DNA of 64,000 nt from Paramecium tetraurelia (lineage: Eukaryota > Ciliophora > Oligohymenophorea > Peniculida > Parameciidae). The stretch is from contig NW_001799544.1 in assembly GCF_000165425.1 (NCBI RefSeq), positions 310,001 through 374,000 of the forward strand. Reading direction: 5' to 3'. Below the pieces are notes generated by a model. That model was given only the letters and a program-made list of their open reading frames with translations, did not search any database and had not been told where the DNA came from. Each line of letters begins with the position of its first letter. Position 1 is the first letter of the stretch. Positions 50,508 to 62,692 of the stretch are shown piece after piece. Made by a program: the position numbers and the translations under genes.

Positions 50508-52490
50508 ATGATTTATATACTCCTTTGTGTAGCCTTAGCTATTGGAGCAGAAATAGATGTTAATACATTTAGCAATTACATAGAAGTGAGTCAAGAGCAT
50601 GTCCATATTGAATGGCTTCTTGATTTAGATGAGCAATATATAAATGCTACGAGTTAATCAATTTTCAGGGTTAATACTAATAAATTAAAGAAAGTAATGA
50701 ATTCTCATTATGATTAAGATTGACTTGGATATATATCAATTAAGTATAATAGCAGTTTATTTGTCATCTTCAGGAAATGTTTTATAACATGAAATAATAA
50801 ACAAAGGAGATCAATCGCTTTTGTAAGGAGATGTTCTCTCGATTCAATTAGATAGAGTTTATACTAGAGGAGAATACATTAAGTTAAACATAAAATATAA
50901 TTTGGATTCAAAAGGAGCAAGAGCATTAGGATTTTTAACTAAAGAATAAACCTATAGTAAAGCAGTTCCATATCTATTTTCGCAATGTGAAGATAATAAT
51001 TGCAGATCTATAATTCCCTTATAAGATACACCAAGCATCAAAGTGTTCTTTACAGCAACTGTTTTGGTGAAAGATCCTCGTATCAATGTATTTATGACAG
51101 GGAATAAATTGTATAATACGAAATTCAAATTACTCAATAATTATGAAAATTTGTAAGCACTAACACTCTATCAGTTTGAATTGGATATCAAGATTCCAGC
51201 ATACTTGATTGGAATTATAGCAGGTGAAGTGGTTGAAAAATCTACAGGAAATGGCACATATGTGATAGCAGAGCCTCATTTCATTGATGAATATGCTTAA
51301 GAGTTGTCTGATTTGCCAGTATACATGAAGAAAATGTAAGATTACATTGGACCATACATTTGGGGAGATTATAAAATTGTCATTTTGCCAGCCTCATTCC
51401 CATTTGGAGGTATGGAACATCCTTTATTAACCTTCGCAAGTCCAACTATTATAGTAGGTGATAAGAGTGGAGTTGGTACTGCCATTCATGAAATTGCTCA
51501 TTCTTGGGTTGGAAATACAGTTACAGGAAGAAATTGGGCAAACTTTTGGATTAATGAAGGATTTTGTGTATTTTTAGAAAGAAAGATCTTATCTAGATTA
51601 AATGGATTGGATTCTGTTAAATTAGATGCAATTAATGGTAATTCTAGTGCATTTACGTCAATGCAAACTTTTGGTTTAGATAACTCATTCTCTAGTATGC
51701 ATCCAAATACTACAAACAGAAATCCTGATGAATCAACTAGTCGTGTTCCATATGAGAAAGGATATTAATTATTAACATATTTGGAAAGTTTAATTAAAGA
51801 AGATCCATTTTAATAATTCTTAAGAGATTACATAGAGAATTTCAAATTTTAGAGTATAGATGAAGATTAACTTTATTAATTTTTATTAAGTTGGGTTAGG
51901 AAAAACAAATAAGAAGAAGCCTAAAGGATCATTGAAGAAATTTAAAAAATATGGAAAAAGTGGGTTTATACACCAGGTCTAGCACCAATCACAATTGATT
52001 TATCAACTCCATTGTTCACTGATGCAAATAACTTAGCTAAAGCATGGATTGATGGAAAAGGATAGGCTCCAGAAAAGGCAAATGATTTTCAATAATACAA
52101 ACCAAATCAAAAGAGTGTGTTCTTCTAATATTTAATTGATAACTATAAAGATGTTGAAACTGCAGTAATGACAAAAATGGATGAAAAATATAAACTCACA
52201 TTTTATAAGGATTAGAAGACTGTATATAAATGGTATAGGCTTGTTTTATTAGTGAAATACGATCAGGCGCTTGAAGGAGTTCATGATTTTGTATCTAAAG
52301 TAGGAGTATCAAGTTACTTAAAAGTATTATATGATTTGTTGGGTTAGAATTATAAGTATATATAATTTTATATAAAAGTAAACAAGCATATGATTGGTTT
52401 GATGAGAATAAGACCTTTTATCATCCAGTTGTAGTCTAAGCCATTGAAAAAATATTATAAAAATACCCTAAGAAACTTATTGTTGAATGA
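50508..52490 (+). CDS. Secreted M1 aminopeptidase, leukotriene A4 hydrolase-like
   Basis: 634 aa after three introns (25, 30 and 23 nt); the spliced length is a multiple of three. It opens with a signal peptide (MIYILLCVALAIGAE). M1 motifs: GGMEHPLLTFASPTIIVGD (exopeptidase motif, GGMEN in most members), the zinc site HEIAHSWVGN (about residue 308) and NEGFCVFLERKI with the third zinc ligand Glu, then SRVPYEKGY as in leukotriene A4 hydrolase. The C-terminal helical domain ends FYHPVVVQAIEKIL. The family cleaves N-terminal residues; mammalian LTA4H is cytosolic, so a secreted or vacuolar form fits digestion. The start precedes a full-length family N terminus. Confidence 0.92.
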
Positions 52491-52726
52491 ATAAATTACA
52501 AAAGTATTTAAGATATAATTATTGTTTTCTTAAAAATTATAAATCGTTTTATTTAGATATATCATCATATCATTTTATATTATTTATCTTTCTTTTCTTA
52601 TAAAGGGAGAAATAGTAAAACCAGATAATGATGTGGTTCAAATTAACTCATTAAAAAAGTCATAATTTTGATTTATTAATTTTCAAGTTTGATACCAATA
52701 ATTTGTTATTTAAATTTAAATAACAT

Positions 52727-52996
52727 ATGGGTTGTACCATTTAAAAGAAAGTAAGAGAAAAACATGTCAATTCATAATAACAATTAAGTATAGCTACTTA
52801 GGAAGTCTAAAAAAAATAATCTTCGCCTAAAATAGAAAATATGACAATTGAAACTCCCTCTCAGCTTAATCTAAGAGCCCAGAGACTTAAAGATGTGAGA
52901 CACATTTTACTGAATGGATATCCAAATTCTCCCAAAAGTAAAATTAGTAGAAAGGAATCTGGACAAATTTCATAGATTGAATAAAGAAGGATTTGA
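52727..52996 (+). CDS. Small putatively acylated protein
   Basis: 89 aa in one frame. It begins MGCTIQKKVREK, where Gly2 and Cys3 form a classic myristoylation/palmitoylation signal followed by basic residues, so membrane anchoring is likely. The middle is Gln/Lys-rich and the C-terminal half has RAQRLKDVRHILLNGYPNSP, a possible phosphorylation region. No family recognised. Confidence 0.5.
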
Positions 52997-53423
52997 TCGC
53001 TTAAATCTTCATCTTTATTTTTCTATATTTAAAATAAATCATATATTCAGGTCGTTTTTTTTGATTCAGTTCTTTCTTTATTAATTATCCCACGTCTTTT
53101 ATTTGTGTAATAAATAACACAAATATAACATCATTTGAGAATAATAATCAAAATTGATGTCAGTGAGTGTGACTAATAATTAATAAGAACTTTATATTAG
53201 AATTAGAAGATTAAAAGTATCGATTTACCACAATAAAGTAAAATTTAATTTAATTAATTAGTATAAGTGAATTTTATCCTTTCAATCATAAAAAAAATCT
53301 ATCCTAAGTGATATTACGCTTTATATTAATAAATTTGAATAGGCTTTATTTTTGTTCTTATGAATTTTATAAAATTTAAGAAAATACCCTCTTTTTTTTA
53401 AATATAAATTCATATATTAAATT
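52997..53423. other. Intergenic, nothing recognised
   Basis: 427 bp of AT-rich DNA between the small acylated protein and the RPA70 paralogue. No frame with a credible start, no repeat and no RNA gene were seen. Confidence 0.5.
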
Positions 53424-55989
53424 ATGTATAAAGGATATATTGAAAAGAAATTCAAAGAATTTTAGGTTCAACCAATTTATTTGCCTTAAGAATTTCAGAA
53501 GAATGGAGGTGAAGGCAATATTCTAATGGATGTTGATATAGTCAAATAGGTATGTATAATGTTTTTGAATAAAGTTAGAATAATTCATTAAAAAGAATAT
53601 GAATTAAGGTAATGAACACAAAATCCAATAATTTATAAGGATGTTTTCAGTTTAATTGCTTTTACCTTTGCATATAGTTGATGAATTATTAAGCAATACA
53701 ATAGAGGCTAGCGAATAGTAATTTGAAGAAGAGGCGATTGATTTAATTCAAAGACAATCAATTAATAGAGTTAGAGAATAGACTTAAGTAGAAGAGGTGA
53801 GATTTATAACTTAACTCTAATTATTGAGTGAATAAAAACCTGAATAAGAATTATTTGTGGAGGAAATTTAAGAAGCTCAATTGATTGTACCTTTAGCAAA
53901 TTTAAAATAATACCCACTAGGCAGAACTTAATTCACCATAAGAGCAAAGCTATTTAATAAACCAATAATAGAAAAAGAATAGTTATAAGTAATTGGAGAT
54001 TATAGTCTCTAATTTAGGGATGACAGTGGAATGTGCTCAGTATTCTTTACTAAGAATAGAATAAAGGAGAAATTTTAGTTGTATTATGAGAACCTTTAAG
54101 TTTAAACTATTTACGATATAAGTGAGATGGAGATACATCAATATAAGTAGACATATGAGATAAAAGTGACATCAACTACATAGTTTAAATAATATGCTAA
54201 AGTACCTGTCTTAGAACAATTATAAAGTGCATTGAGTTATAATTTAAAGAATGGTGAAGAAATTATTGTTGCAGGTATGGTAGCAGAAATAGGTGAATTA
54301 AGATAATAGAATAAAAAAATAATCATATACACTCTGCCAATTGACAGTAACACAGATTACTATAAGATACCATTAATCTTATGGGATCATCATAAATTAT
54401 TGAGTTTTAAGGTTGGTGATGTGTATGTTTTCGAAGGTGTTTTATTAAAAGTATACACTGATGTGATTGAGTTAAAATCTTTGAGAACTAGATTTAAGGT
54501 TTATACTGAGGAAGACGAGAAATATCAGGATATTATAAAATTGATAATGGATAAAAAACACAATTGGCTATAACCCAACAATCAAGAAATTCAAATTGAA
54601 TAGGTAATTCAATAACCTCTTTTTTTGAGTGATATTCATTCACCTATCAATTATCCTTATTTCAACACAGTAGTAAAAATATTGAAAGATAAACCAGCAA
54701 TATTTTAGATGAAAACTCAAAAATGCATAAAGCAGATAATTGTTACTAGTGATAATAATAATAGTTAAACAATAGAACTAATAGGTGATCGATTATGTCA
54801 AAAGATTTATATATCTGAATAGGCTCTAATATTTATTAGCAATTTACAATTCATAAATGATAAAATTGTTGCCAGTGAACATAATACTCAGATTAGAGTT
54901 TTGCCCGATGATGATATTGATTTTGCTGAATAAATTGCATTATTAAAATAACCCTTCTCTAAGCCCTTATCATTATCCTTAAATGAATTAGAATAGGATG
55001 TTTAAATTAATGTCTAGAAAAAAAACCCCATAAAGATTAAAATTAACCAGAAACTCTCATATTTTGATAATTAAAAATGTGTACTATCTGAAAGTCTTAA
55101 GAAAGGAATTGATAGAGATGAATTGATGGATGACATTATTCCCTTGTTGGAAGGCAAAATGCATAAAAGTAGATTTAATGTATTAGTGTAGATTGATGAA
55201 TTGTTTGAAGTCAGATATTAAAAGGGCAATGTGAAACTCTAAGACCTTAGGATATCAGACGAATCAAATTCAGGAAAAATAACATTATGGAATAATCAAA
55301 TCAGTGATTATAAAATTGGTCAAACAATAAGGATAGACAATATCTTCTATGACCAAAGTAAACAAGAATTTAAAACTTCATTTCACACCAAAGTGTTTAC
55401 TAATGTTCCTAATAAAAATCTCCCAAATAAACAAAGGAGACAAATCTAAAAATAATTAGTTATCGAGGGTATTGAATATTAGAATTTTACTTACAATTAA
55501 GAAGTTAAATTGATTACAGACATTATAAAATTGCAATGCAGTCTATCAGAAGAATTGCCCTATTAATATTGCAGAGCAATGATATCAGAAATATTGATAG
55601 CCAGACTATCGTAGTAGTGTCCTTAATGCAATTTTACTAAATTAGTACAAAATAACGATGTTTATGAATGTTCTGGATAGAATGGAATTAAACATATTGT
55701 TACACTCCCAAAGATATTTTGTTATCTAAAATGTAAATTAACAGACTTCACTGCGTCTATAGAGGTTGTATTTGGAGATGAGATCTGTTAATAGTATATC
55801 CCTTAAAATAGCATTAATGAATTATATAAAAATCAAATGACAGTAGTACCATATTTTGATTGTTTGATGTACAAGGAATTTACATTCAAATTGTGGTTAT
55901 AAAAATAGAAAGATCAAGATATGAAGAAGATTAAAATAATGAAACTATTTTAAACAAATTACTTAAAAATTATAGATTCATATTTATGA
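53424..55989 (+). CDS. Replication protein A large-subunit (RPA70) paralogue
   Basis: 844 aa with one 31-nt intron (GTAATGAACAC...TTATAAG); the spliced length is a multiple of three. It shows the RPA70 order of OB folds: an acidic, Gln-rich N-terminal part, then a DNA-binding OB fold starting YPLGRTQFTIRAKLF, another around IKIKINQKLSYF and KSRFNVLVQIDELFEVR, and the C-terminal fold with a zinc-ribbon start CPQCNFTKL (about residue 725). The fourth ribbon Cys is not seen (ECSGQNG instead of CxxC). RPA coats single-stranded DNA in replication and repair. Ciliates also have RPA70-like telomerase subunits (Teb1), so this copy could be either; the incomplete ribbon and divergence favour a specialised paralogue. 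Confidence 0.75.
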
Positions 55990-56013
55990 AATCTATAAAA
56001 TTGTATCAGATTA

Positions 56014-56417
56014 TCAATCATCATCATCATTTCTTTTTTTTTTCAGATTTAATTTAACCATAGCTTTACCAACTGCTCCAATCCAAGCTTCCTTCTCTTA
56101 ATTATTACTTGCTTGCAGGTAAAAGGTTTAATCAGGAGTATCAATTTTCTTGATGTATAGCGTAATCAATATTTACAAATGTATTCTCCTTATTAGTTTC
56201 TTCCTAACAGCTTTTAATGGTGCTAACAGTTGCCAATTAAATAATTTCTGTAGGATTTGAATATTATTTCTCTGCCTTAAATGAATATAGGGTAGTAGTA
56301 GTTAATACAAACCATCGTCTAGAATAAATAGGGATCATACTTCCTCCATGATTTAAACACTCTTGATTCTTTCTCCAGCCAACCTTCTTTCATTATATTT
56401 TTTAGATCTTCCAACAT
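56014..56417 (-). CDS. Small PH-domain protein
   Basis: 117 aa after two introns (22 and 28 nt); the spliced length is a multiple of three. Almost the whole protein is one pleckstrin-homology domain: KEGWLEKESRVFKSWRKRWFVL at the start, LYSFKAEKQYSNPTEII, TFYLQASNNQEKEAWIGAVGKAM at the end with the conserved Trp of the last helix, then a Lys and Asp tail. PH domains bind phosphoinositides or proteins at membranes. It converges on the RPA70 paralogue with 24 bp between the stops. Confidence 0.88.
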
Positions 56418-56604
56418 GGAATTCTACATGTTTGATATTATTTTTTATTTTAAATTATCATTTAGAAATTTACAAATAGCATAAAAATGATCACATCTCT
56501 GATGAGAGATTACCAATACTCATAGTCATAGCAATAAATCTTTGTGAATAGAGTGAAAATAGAGAAATTAATGCAAAAATGTAAAATAAAATAATTAATT
56601 TGTG

Positions 56605-57211
56605 ATGTAAAAGACAATGTATATATATACAAACTAATAAAAGCAATCCAATTGTGAAGTGGGCTTAAAGAAAAGACAACATTTTCTTGACTGTTGAAGT
56701 AAGAGACTTAAAAGATGAGAAAGTTGAATTGACATCAACATCCTTGAAATTTAGTGCAAATGCTGAAGGTGTAAATTATGCATTTGAAATCAATTTCTAT
56801 GCTGAAGTTATTGTTGAAGTATTAAATTACATAGAAGTAAGGAAAGCAAATGGACCAATTATGGTGTTAATGTGAGATTCATTTTAAGTAAAAAAGATTA
56901 AGCCGCCTCATATTGGACTAGATTGATCAAAGAAGCTCATAAATTATAATATTTATAAGTAGAAGCATCCTTTGAATTATTTATAGGTTGACTGGACCAA
57001 ATACATTGATGAAGATGATGAAGCTGAAGAAGGAGGCAAAGGATTAGAGGATTGGAATGCCAACAACTTCTAAGGATTTGATGGATAGGGTTAACCAGAT
57101 GAAGATGATGAAGAAGAATAAGAATAAGAGGAATAAGAATAAACATAAGAAGAATAATAATAAGAATAAGCAGAACCATAAAAGGGATAAGAGGAAGTAT
57201 AAAACTAATGA
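56605..57211 (+). CDS. p23/Sba1-like HSP90 co-chaperone (CS domain)
   Basis: 176 aa after three introns (25, 23 and 28 nt); the spliced length is a multiple of three. The CS domain is clear: NPIVKWAQRKDNIFLTVEVRD, SLKFSANAEG, FEINFYAEV, and the hallmark SYWTRLIKEAHKLQYLQVDWTKYIDEDDE. The tail is acidic and Gln-rich (EEQEQEEQEQ). p23 binds and stabilises ATP-bound HSP90. The start is the ATG whose first exon (MQKT) splices into the domain. Stop TGA at 57209-57211. Confidence 0.93.
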
Positions 57212-57214
57212 GTT

Positions 57215-58769
57215 TATAATAAAGTAAATATTAATAGTCTTAATTAATTTGATGAATTAACTTATTTGATAAGGGTATTAGCAATACCTTTGGTATTAGC
57301 AGATCTTCCTGTTCATTGCTTAAGACATTAGATTGTGGGCAAATGGAAAATGGAGGTTTCTTATGTTTAATTGAGAGGCATGGGTTCAGTGCCCTGTGGC
57401 TATCATGGTCCTGACACATAGAATTCTTGATATAAAGCTGGTTGGGAGGATTTCCAAGCTTTAAATTCATTTGAATTAACATTGGGAAATGATTATACAG
57501 TCACAGACAAAGACAGAAAATAAATTGGATCATGGACTATGGTATATGATGAAGGATTTGAGGTTGAACATTTTGGTGTTAAATATTTCGCATTTTCTAA
57601 ATATGAACCAAAATAGCGTTGATTATAAATCATTATGTTGGAGAAGCTTTGATTGGTTGGTATAATAATTTAAAGACTGGTGAGAAAGGATGTTATAGAG
57701 CCTAGAAGGCTGATGGAAATGTTGATGCAACAGATACTTATAAACTTATTAGTGTTGTTCAACCAGAATTCATTTAAAAAAGTACAATACACGGGGAGAT
57801 AGAGTTAAATTAAAAAAAGACTTTACTAACATAAAGAAGCAGTAGATAAATTGAATAGTATTCCAAAATTATGGAAGGCTAAAGCATATACGATCACTTT
57901 TGAAGGTAAGAGTTTGTTTGTTGGAATTGATAAAATGGCTGGTAGTAGAAGACATTATCAAGGCAAATCTGAAAAGAGAGCTTCGTTTTTTAAATTAAAA
58001 TCTAGTGATGTGTCAGATCTACCAAAAACATATACTTTAGAAAGATGTCTAGATGCTCTCAGATAATATAAGCAATGTGGATCATGTTATGCCATTTCAA
58101 CTATGGAAATGTTATCAGCTAGATTGAAAATGAAAGTAGAGAAAGTCATACTATCACCTCAATATTCAGTGGATTGCAATTACCATAATTAAGGATGCGA
58201 TGGTGGATATCCATTCTTGGTTGAAAAACTCGCATTTGAATAATATTTAGTTACAGAAGAACAATATCCATACAAGGGTGATGCGGGAATTTGGAAAAAG
58301 ATTGATTTCTCTTAATCCTCTAAAGTGTATGGAGCTAAGAATTATAAGTATATAGGAGGTGGATATTGGTTGAGTAATGAAAGAGATATCATGTTGGAAT
58401 TGTTTAAGGATGGTTCTGTTATTAAGAATTTGAACCAGGATAAGACTTTATGAATTATTAAAGTGGTATCTATCATTCAGTTTCTTAGCATGAATGATCT
58501 GGTTGTGTATAATATAGGAGAAAGTCGATCATTCTGTTTTGTGTTATGGTTGGGGAGAAGAGAATGGAGTGAAGTTTTGTTTACTTTAGAATAGTTGGGG
58601 AGAATAAGGCAATTTTAGTTAATTAATAAATTGAGTAATAAATAGAATGAAGAGAGGTGCTTAAGAATCTGCCATTGAGAGAATGGCTTAAGCTGCAGAT
58701 CCAGTGATTTATTCTAAATCTTCAGGAGAGTTTATCGAAATAAGCTAGTCTAATTTAAGAAAGTAATGA
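57215..58769 (+). pseudogene. Cathepsin C (dipeptidyl peptidase I) pseudogene
   Basis: Homology to cathepsin C spans the whole segment but is spread over three frames. Exclusion domain: LPVHCLRHQIVGKWKMEV and YDEGFEVEHFGVKYFAFSKY. Papain-like domain: active-site QCGSCYAISTMEML, CDGGYPFLVEKLAFE, and the C-terminal ESAIERMAQAADPVIYS. Breaks: TGA at 57428-57430 before the first frame is finished, TGA at 57620-57622, frame changes near 57780 and 57840, another near 58430, and TGA where Trp is expected in HEWSG (near 58497). The NSWG region is followed by a damaged stretch with a further TGA. No start ATG or signal peptide is visible. Introns of the usual kind do not repair these sites, so the gene appears dead. 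Confidence 0.8.
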
Positions 58770-58792
58770 CCAAATATATTTAATAAATCAAA

Positions 58793-59185
58793 TCATTTGT
58801 TTTTTTATTTTTTAAGGATTGAAAAGAGAATGATTTCATCTCCTTCGTTTTCAGCTTTATATTTTATATCCAATCTTGGATTAATTTTTGATTGATCAAT
58901 CCCATTGGTGCAATTCGATAACGTGTCTTTTATTTACACTACTTCTTCGCTTGGATCAAAAACGCACACTGTTATGAAATTATCAAACTATATTCCATAT
59001 CCAGTTCCTTATTTAATTTGGCGTCCCTTTGCATCAAATCGATCTTCCCTTATTGCTTTGTATTTGATTTTCTTTTTTTCAATTATTATTGTATCAAAAT
59101 CCTCGGGTTCCTCAGGTATGTCTTCTGTGTCATCCACCTGGGCTCTACTTAGTATTAATTTTGGTCCCAAAGCAGAATTTCGCAT
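58793..59185 (-). CDS. Small acidic hypothetical protein
   Basis: 130 aa without introns, from ATG at 59185 (MRNSALGPKLILSRAQVDD) to TGA at 58793-58795. It is acidic in the first half (EDIPEEPEDFD), with KGRQIKQGTGYGIQFDNFITV in the middle. No family recognised. An upstream start cannot be excluded. It converges on the cathepsin C pseudogene with 23 bp between them. Confidence 0.5.
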
Positions 59186-60418
59186 ATTTCTCACTGAAAA
59201 ATTAATAGTTTATAATATTCATTTATCTTATAATCCTCTTTTGTAAGAGAAACTTGAAAAAAATTATAAAAACAGAATTCATTCCCAAAATACAATACCT
59301 TTTATAATCAAATTTACCCATTCCTCTATGCTGATATATTTAATTTCTAATTTAATTTAGATCTAAAAAAATTGAAAAGTCTTGTTACATTTAGCTTCAT
59401 TTTTGTGCATTTTTTTCTCAAAAGTTCTGATTTATAAGTTCATTATATGAATTTTCTGTTGAATAAAATTAATACTTTTATTTTTCACATAATATTTTCA
59501 ATAAGCAATATAATAAACAGGTTAGAGAGATCTTTTGAATTTACTTTCTTAAATTATCATTTACTTCATTCTCATTTTTGTTATTATGATAACATTAAAT
59601 CTCTCCATTATTATTGCGATTTAATGAGATTTTGATATAATTTTTGATTGTAATCATCTAATATATTGATTTATTAATTTCAGATATTTTGTCATGAATA
59701 ATTTCTTTCTAACTCTTATAACAAAATTTTAAAAATTTCTCTAATCACTTACTAAATAAATGCATCTTAGATCTAGATGTTCTAAAGTGCAAAAAAATAT
59801 TAAGTACAAACTAAGCTTTATGATAATCTAATAAGTATTCTCAGATATTCTTCTATAGTGCTTTATTATACAAATAATATTTAAACCAAAAAAAATAAAT
59901 TCAAAGTCATTCTCTTTGAATTCTTTAAACTATTTAAATTTAGGTGATAAAATATTGAAATTCAGATACATCGTAATTTTTTAGTGTTTGAGAAGTTGAT
60001 TACAAGATGCCAATCAGAAATTTCTACTATTTTTCCAAAATTTTGATGTATGTTTAGGCAAAGATTTTAGCTTTTTTGTGGTTTCACTAGTGCTCTGCCA
60101 TTCATTTGGCCATTCTACTTGAGTTCGTATCATTTTCAAAACCGAATAATATTATAATATATATTCTTTTGTCTCTAATATCTTATAAATCTTCACTAAT
60201 ACTCACTACGTTGAGCCTTCATTCTAAATCAATTTTCTCTAATTTAAATCTACTTTTGAGAATGTTTAAAATGAATCCATTGATTCTGCATAATTTTTTC
60301 AATATTCCTAATAAGCAACAGATCCATTTATTATTAAATAAATACATAATATAGTGATTCACTTATTCAAATATAACACTGCGGAATTATAGTAGAATTA
60401 AAGGATAACATTGGAGAT
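59186..60418. other. AT-rich region without confident genes
   Basis: About 1.2 kb with many short frames on both strands. Some minus-strand frames read as plausible peptides but carry several TGA codons or lack starts, and no family match was seen. Since chance open frames are long under this code, I annotate no gene here. Confidence 0.4.
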
Positions 60419-61896
60419 TCATTAAATATCAATATAGTACCTAGATAAAGAAATATTATTACAAGGTTGAATTAATATTTTTTTTTTAATTAAGATTTTT
60501 TCTACCTCTTCATAAAATGAATCCATCTCCTTCTATATCTATCCCAATATTTGAAGCTGTATTTGACCATTTATTCTAGTTAAATCTACCATAATATGGT
60601 TTAATTGCCTCATGTTCTAAAATAAATAGAGTAAATATGAAATCAATAAAGGTTAGATTGTTAACAATAAGATATTTTAATTGCACTAGAAATCGTATTC
60701 AGATCTCTAAGTTTACTAAAATTATTTTATTATATGATCGAGCAAATTTGTTAAATTCACTAATTTCAAGCAGGTCTTATTCAATTAGCATCTTTAAATT
60801 ATTTATACCATTGCAATGTTTAAGTCAAAAAATAAATCAAAACTCTTCTCTTTCAACCCTTTCCTAAGAATATTTTATTGACTCTTAAAGACCTTCAGTA
60901 TTTGATTTGTATGTTGTTCCTAAATGCTTTACTGCTTCTTTCGTAATTCAATGAATCCTTTATCTTCTGAGTCTATCACAAGTATAAATGTGACTGTGTC
61001 TAAAAGGCACTCAGAGAATGTAATTTGTTATTATTTCTTGTTATAATGAACACTGAGTTTTTCGATCGTATACCTGATTGAAGTATTTTACCTTTATTTA
61101 GCCTTGTCCCATATATATTATTCTAATGTCTTATTGCCTAATCTAGTGTTTCTTAAGAAGTGCAATAAGGGATTCTCTATATTCATCAGAAAGTGCATCT
61201 GAATCATTCTTGAAATCTAAAATTGCTATTTCTCTTCATTGCATGTGAATATGAATGTTGGCTTGGATATAAGTTATGGTAACAAAACCTCTTTAAGTTA
61301 GGTTATTATAAATTAATACCCCATGAACTGTCTCTAATTGAGAACATATATGCCTTTCTTAAATGCACATTTTTGATGTATATACAAAGACAAAGACAAA
61401 AGAATACTGCAATTGAGTATATTTGATCTTGATAGTCCAGATTTGTATCTAATGTATTCGCGATTGTCATTCTAATAACCGTCCAAGTGAAGTTTGTAAG
61501 TATTCCATCAGGAAAATCACTCACTAACATTACTACTGAATGTACAAACATTTAGTTTTAACCAAAAAGATACGTATGTTACACAACATTCTCTCTTTAG
61601 TTAATTTAGTATAACATTAAGAAATGGTTGATAACATAAAAACCAATTCTAGTAAATTTTTTATAGCAAAAGCTAATGATGCTGACTACAAGAAATACGC
61701 AAAATCCGACTATTTTAAGTGTAAATTGGCTCTGATTATTATTTATCAAGCCATCAATATTCTTGATTCCTAGTATAACTATAGAAAAAATTCCTAAAAC
61801 CATAAATACTGGGTACTATATTTTCTCTAACAAGAATGATTGATATAGTGATTCTAAATCCTTATCTTTAAATTTTAATGAGAATTTATTCATCAT
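60419..61896 (-). CDS. Membrane sensor-like protein without kinase domain, paralogue
   Basis: 482 aa after one 29-nt intron (GTATTAATTTA...CTTAAAG); the spliced length is a multiple of three. It starts MMNKFSLKFKDKDLESLYQ, like the gene at 11487-12928. Hydrophobic segments run from about residue 35 to 190 (for example VFMVLGIFSIVILGI, IAVFFCLCLCIYI), followed by the linker SSWEVLLPQLISKPTFIF that leads into the PAS-like region in this family. The rest is polar and ends in a predicted helix EMDSFYEEVEKILIKKK. No histidine-kinase H-box, ATPase or receiver domain is present. It may be an orphan input module of a phosphorelay. Confidence 0.7.
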
Positions 61897-62148
61897 GATA
61901 TAAAATTTTAAATAATGAAATTTTCTTCATATTAGAGGCAATATTTTAGCAGAATCAGAAAATTATAATGAACAGTTTTAATCATTTGGAAGTTTGAGGA
62001 ATAAAATTTGAAAAAGTAGACTAGAAAATTTGAGTACTTCAAAAAAACAAAAGAAATTAAAAATGTAAGACTTTATTATTATAAAAATAAATATTTAATT
62101 TCAACATAAACCCAAAACCCAATAATCAATTGGTATATGAAAATACAC

Positions 62149-62662
62149 TCATAATTCTATAGCATTATTTTAATTATAAATAACATCGACTGGAGCACCT
62201 TCTCGAAGATTCGATTTTCTGTATAATTCATCTAGATTTAGTGGCCCTGATTAAGCTCTTATTCTGCTATGGGAGTTTCTTCAATTTACCTTATGATGGA
62301 ATATTCTTTAGTGAGGGATTGTCGTTTCCCCTTTTCTCATAAACATTCCTGAGATTTTTAATTCGAATAGCAATTTCTAAACCCCCATTCCAAGACTTCA
62401 TTCCAGTAACTACCCCAGATTTAAGTATGCTAGCCAATATATTTATCCTCCTCATATTTCGATTGAGGATTTAATTTAAAACTTTTGTGATAATTTCATC
62501 CTCTTTTTTTTACAATTTCTCTGCTTTCTTTTCCTTAGTATTCGATTTCTTGACTTAAGTAGATAATTTAACAGTAGCAGGAACTTTCTTATTTCTTCGA
62601 TAACAAAATTTGGCAATATGATCCTTAACTCCTCAATTGCAACACTTTTATTGATTAGACAT
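62149..62662 (-). CDS. CCHC zinc-knuckle protein with in-frame TGA at a Cys position
   Basis: From ATG at 62662 the frame reads MSNQQKCCN, then TGA (62633-62635), then GVKDHIAKFCYRRNKK. With a residue at the TGA this is an exact CCHC zinc knuckle (Cx2Cx4Hx4C), the TGA standing where the second Cys belongs. The rest is clearly coding: KKSNTKEKKAEKLQKKED, a conserved-looking ILASILKSGVVTGMKSWNGG, and the C-terminal LNLDELYRKSNLREGAPVDVIYN after a 34-nt intron. No splice pair removes the TGA and keeps the frame. The gene may be recently inactivated, carry a sequence error, or use TGA for Cys/Sec. Total 160 codons including the TGA and the stop. Confidence 0.55.
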
Positions 62663-62692
62663 ATTTCAATAATTTATTTATAAAATATTATT

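Noticed and set aside
59850-60360. A minus-strand frame that reads well if TGA is taken as Trp, suggesting a variant code in part of the window.
   Set aside because: With TGA as the only stop, random AT-rich DNA gives frames with a TGA about every 50 codons, which is what is seen here; no homology supports it.
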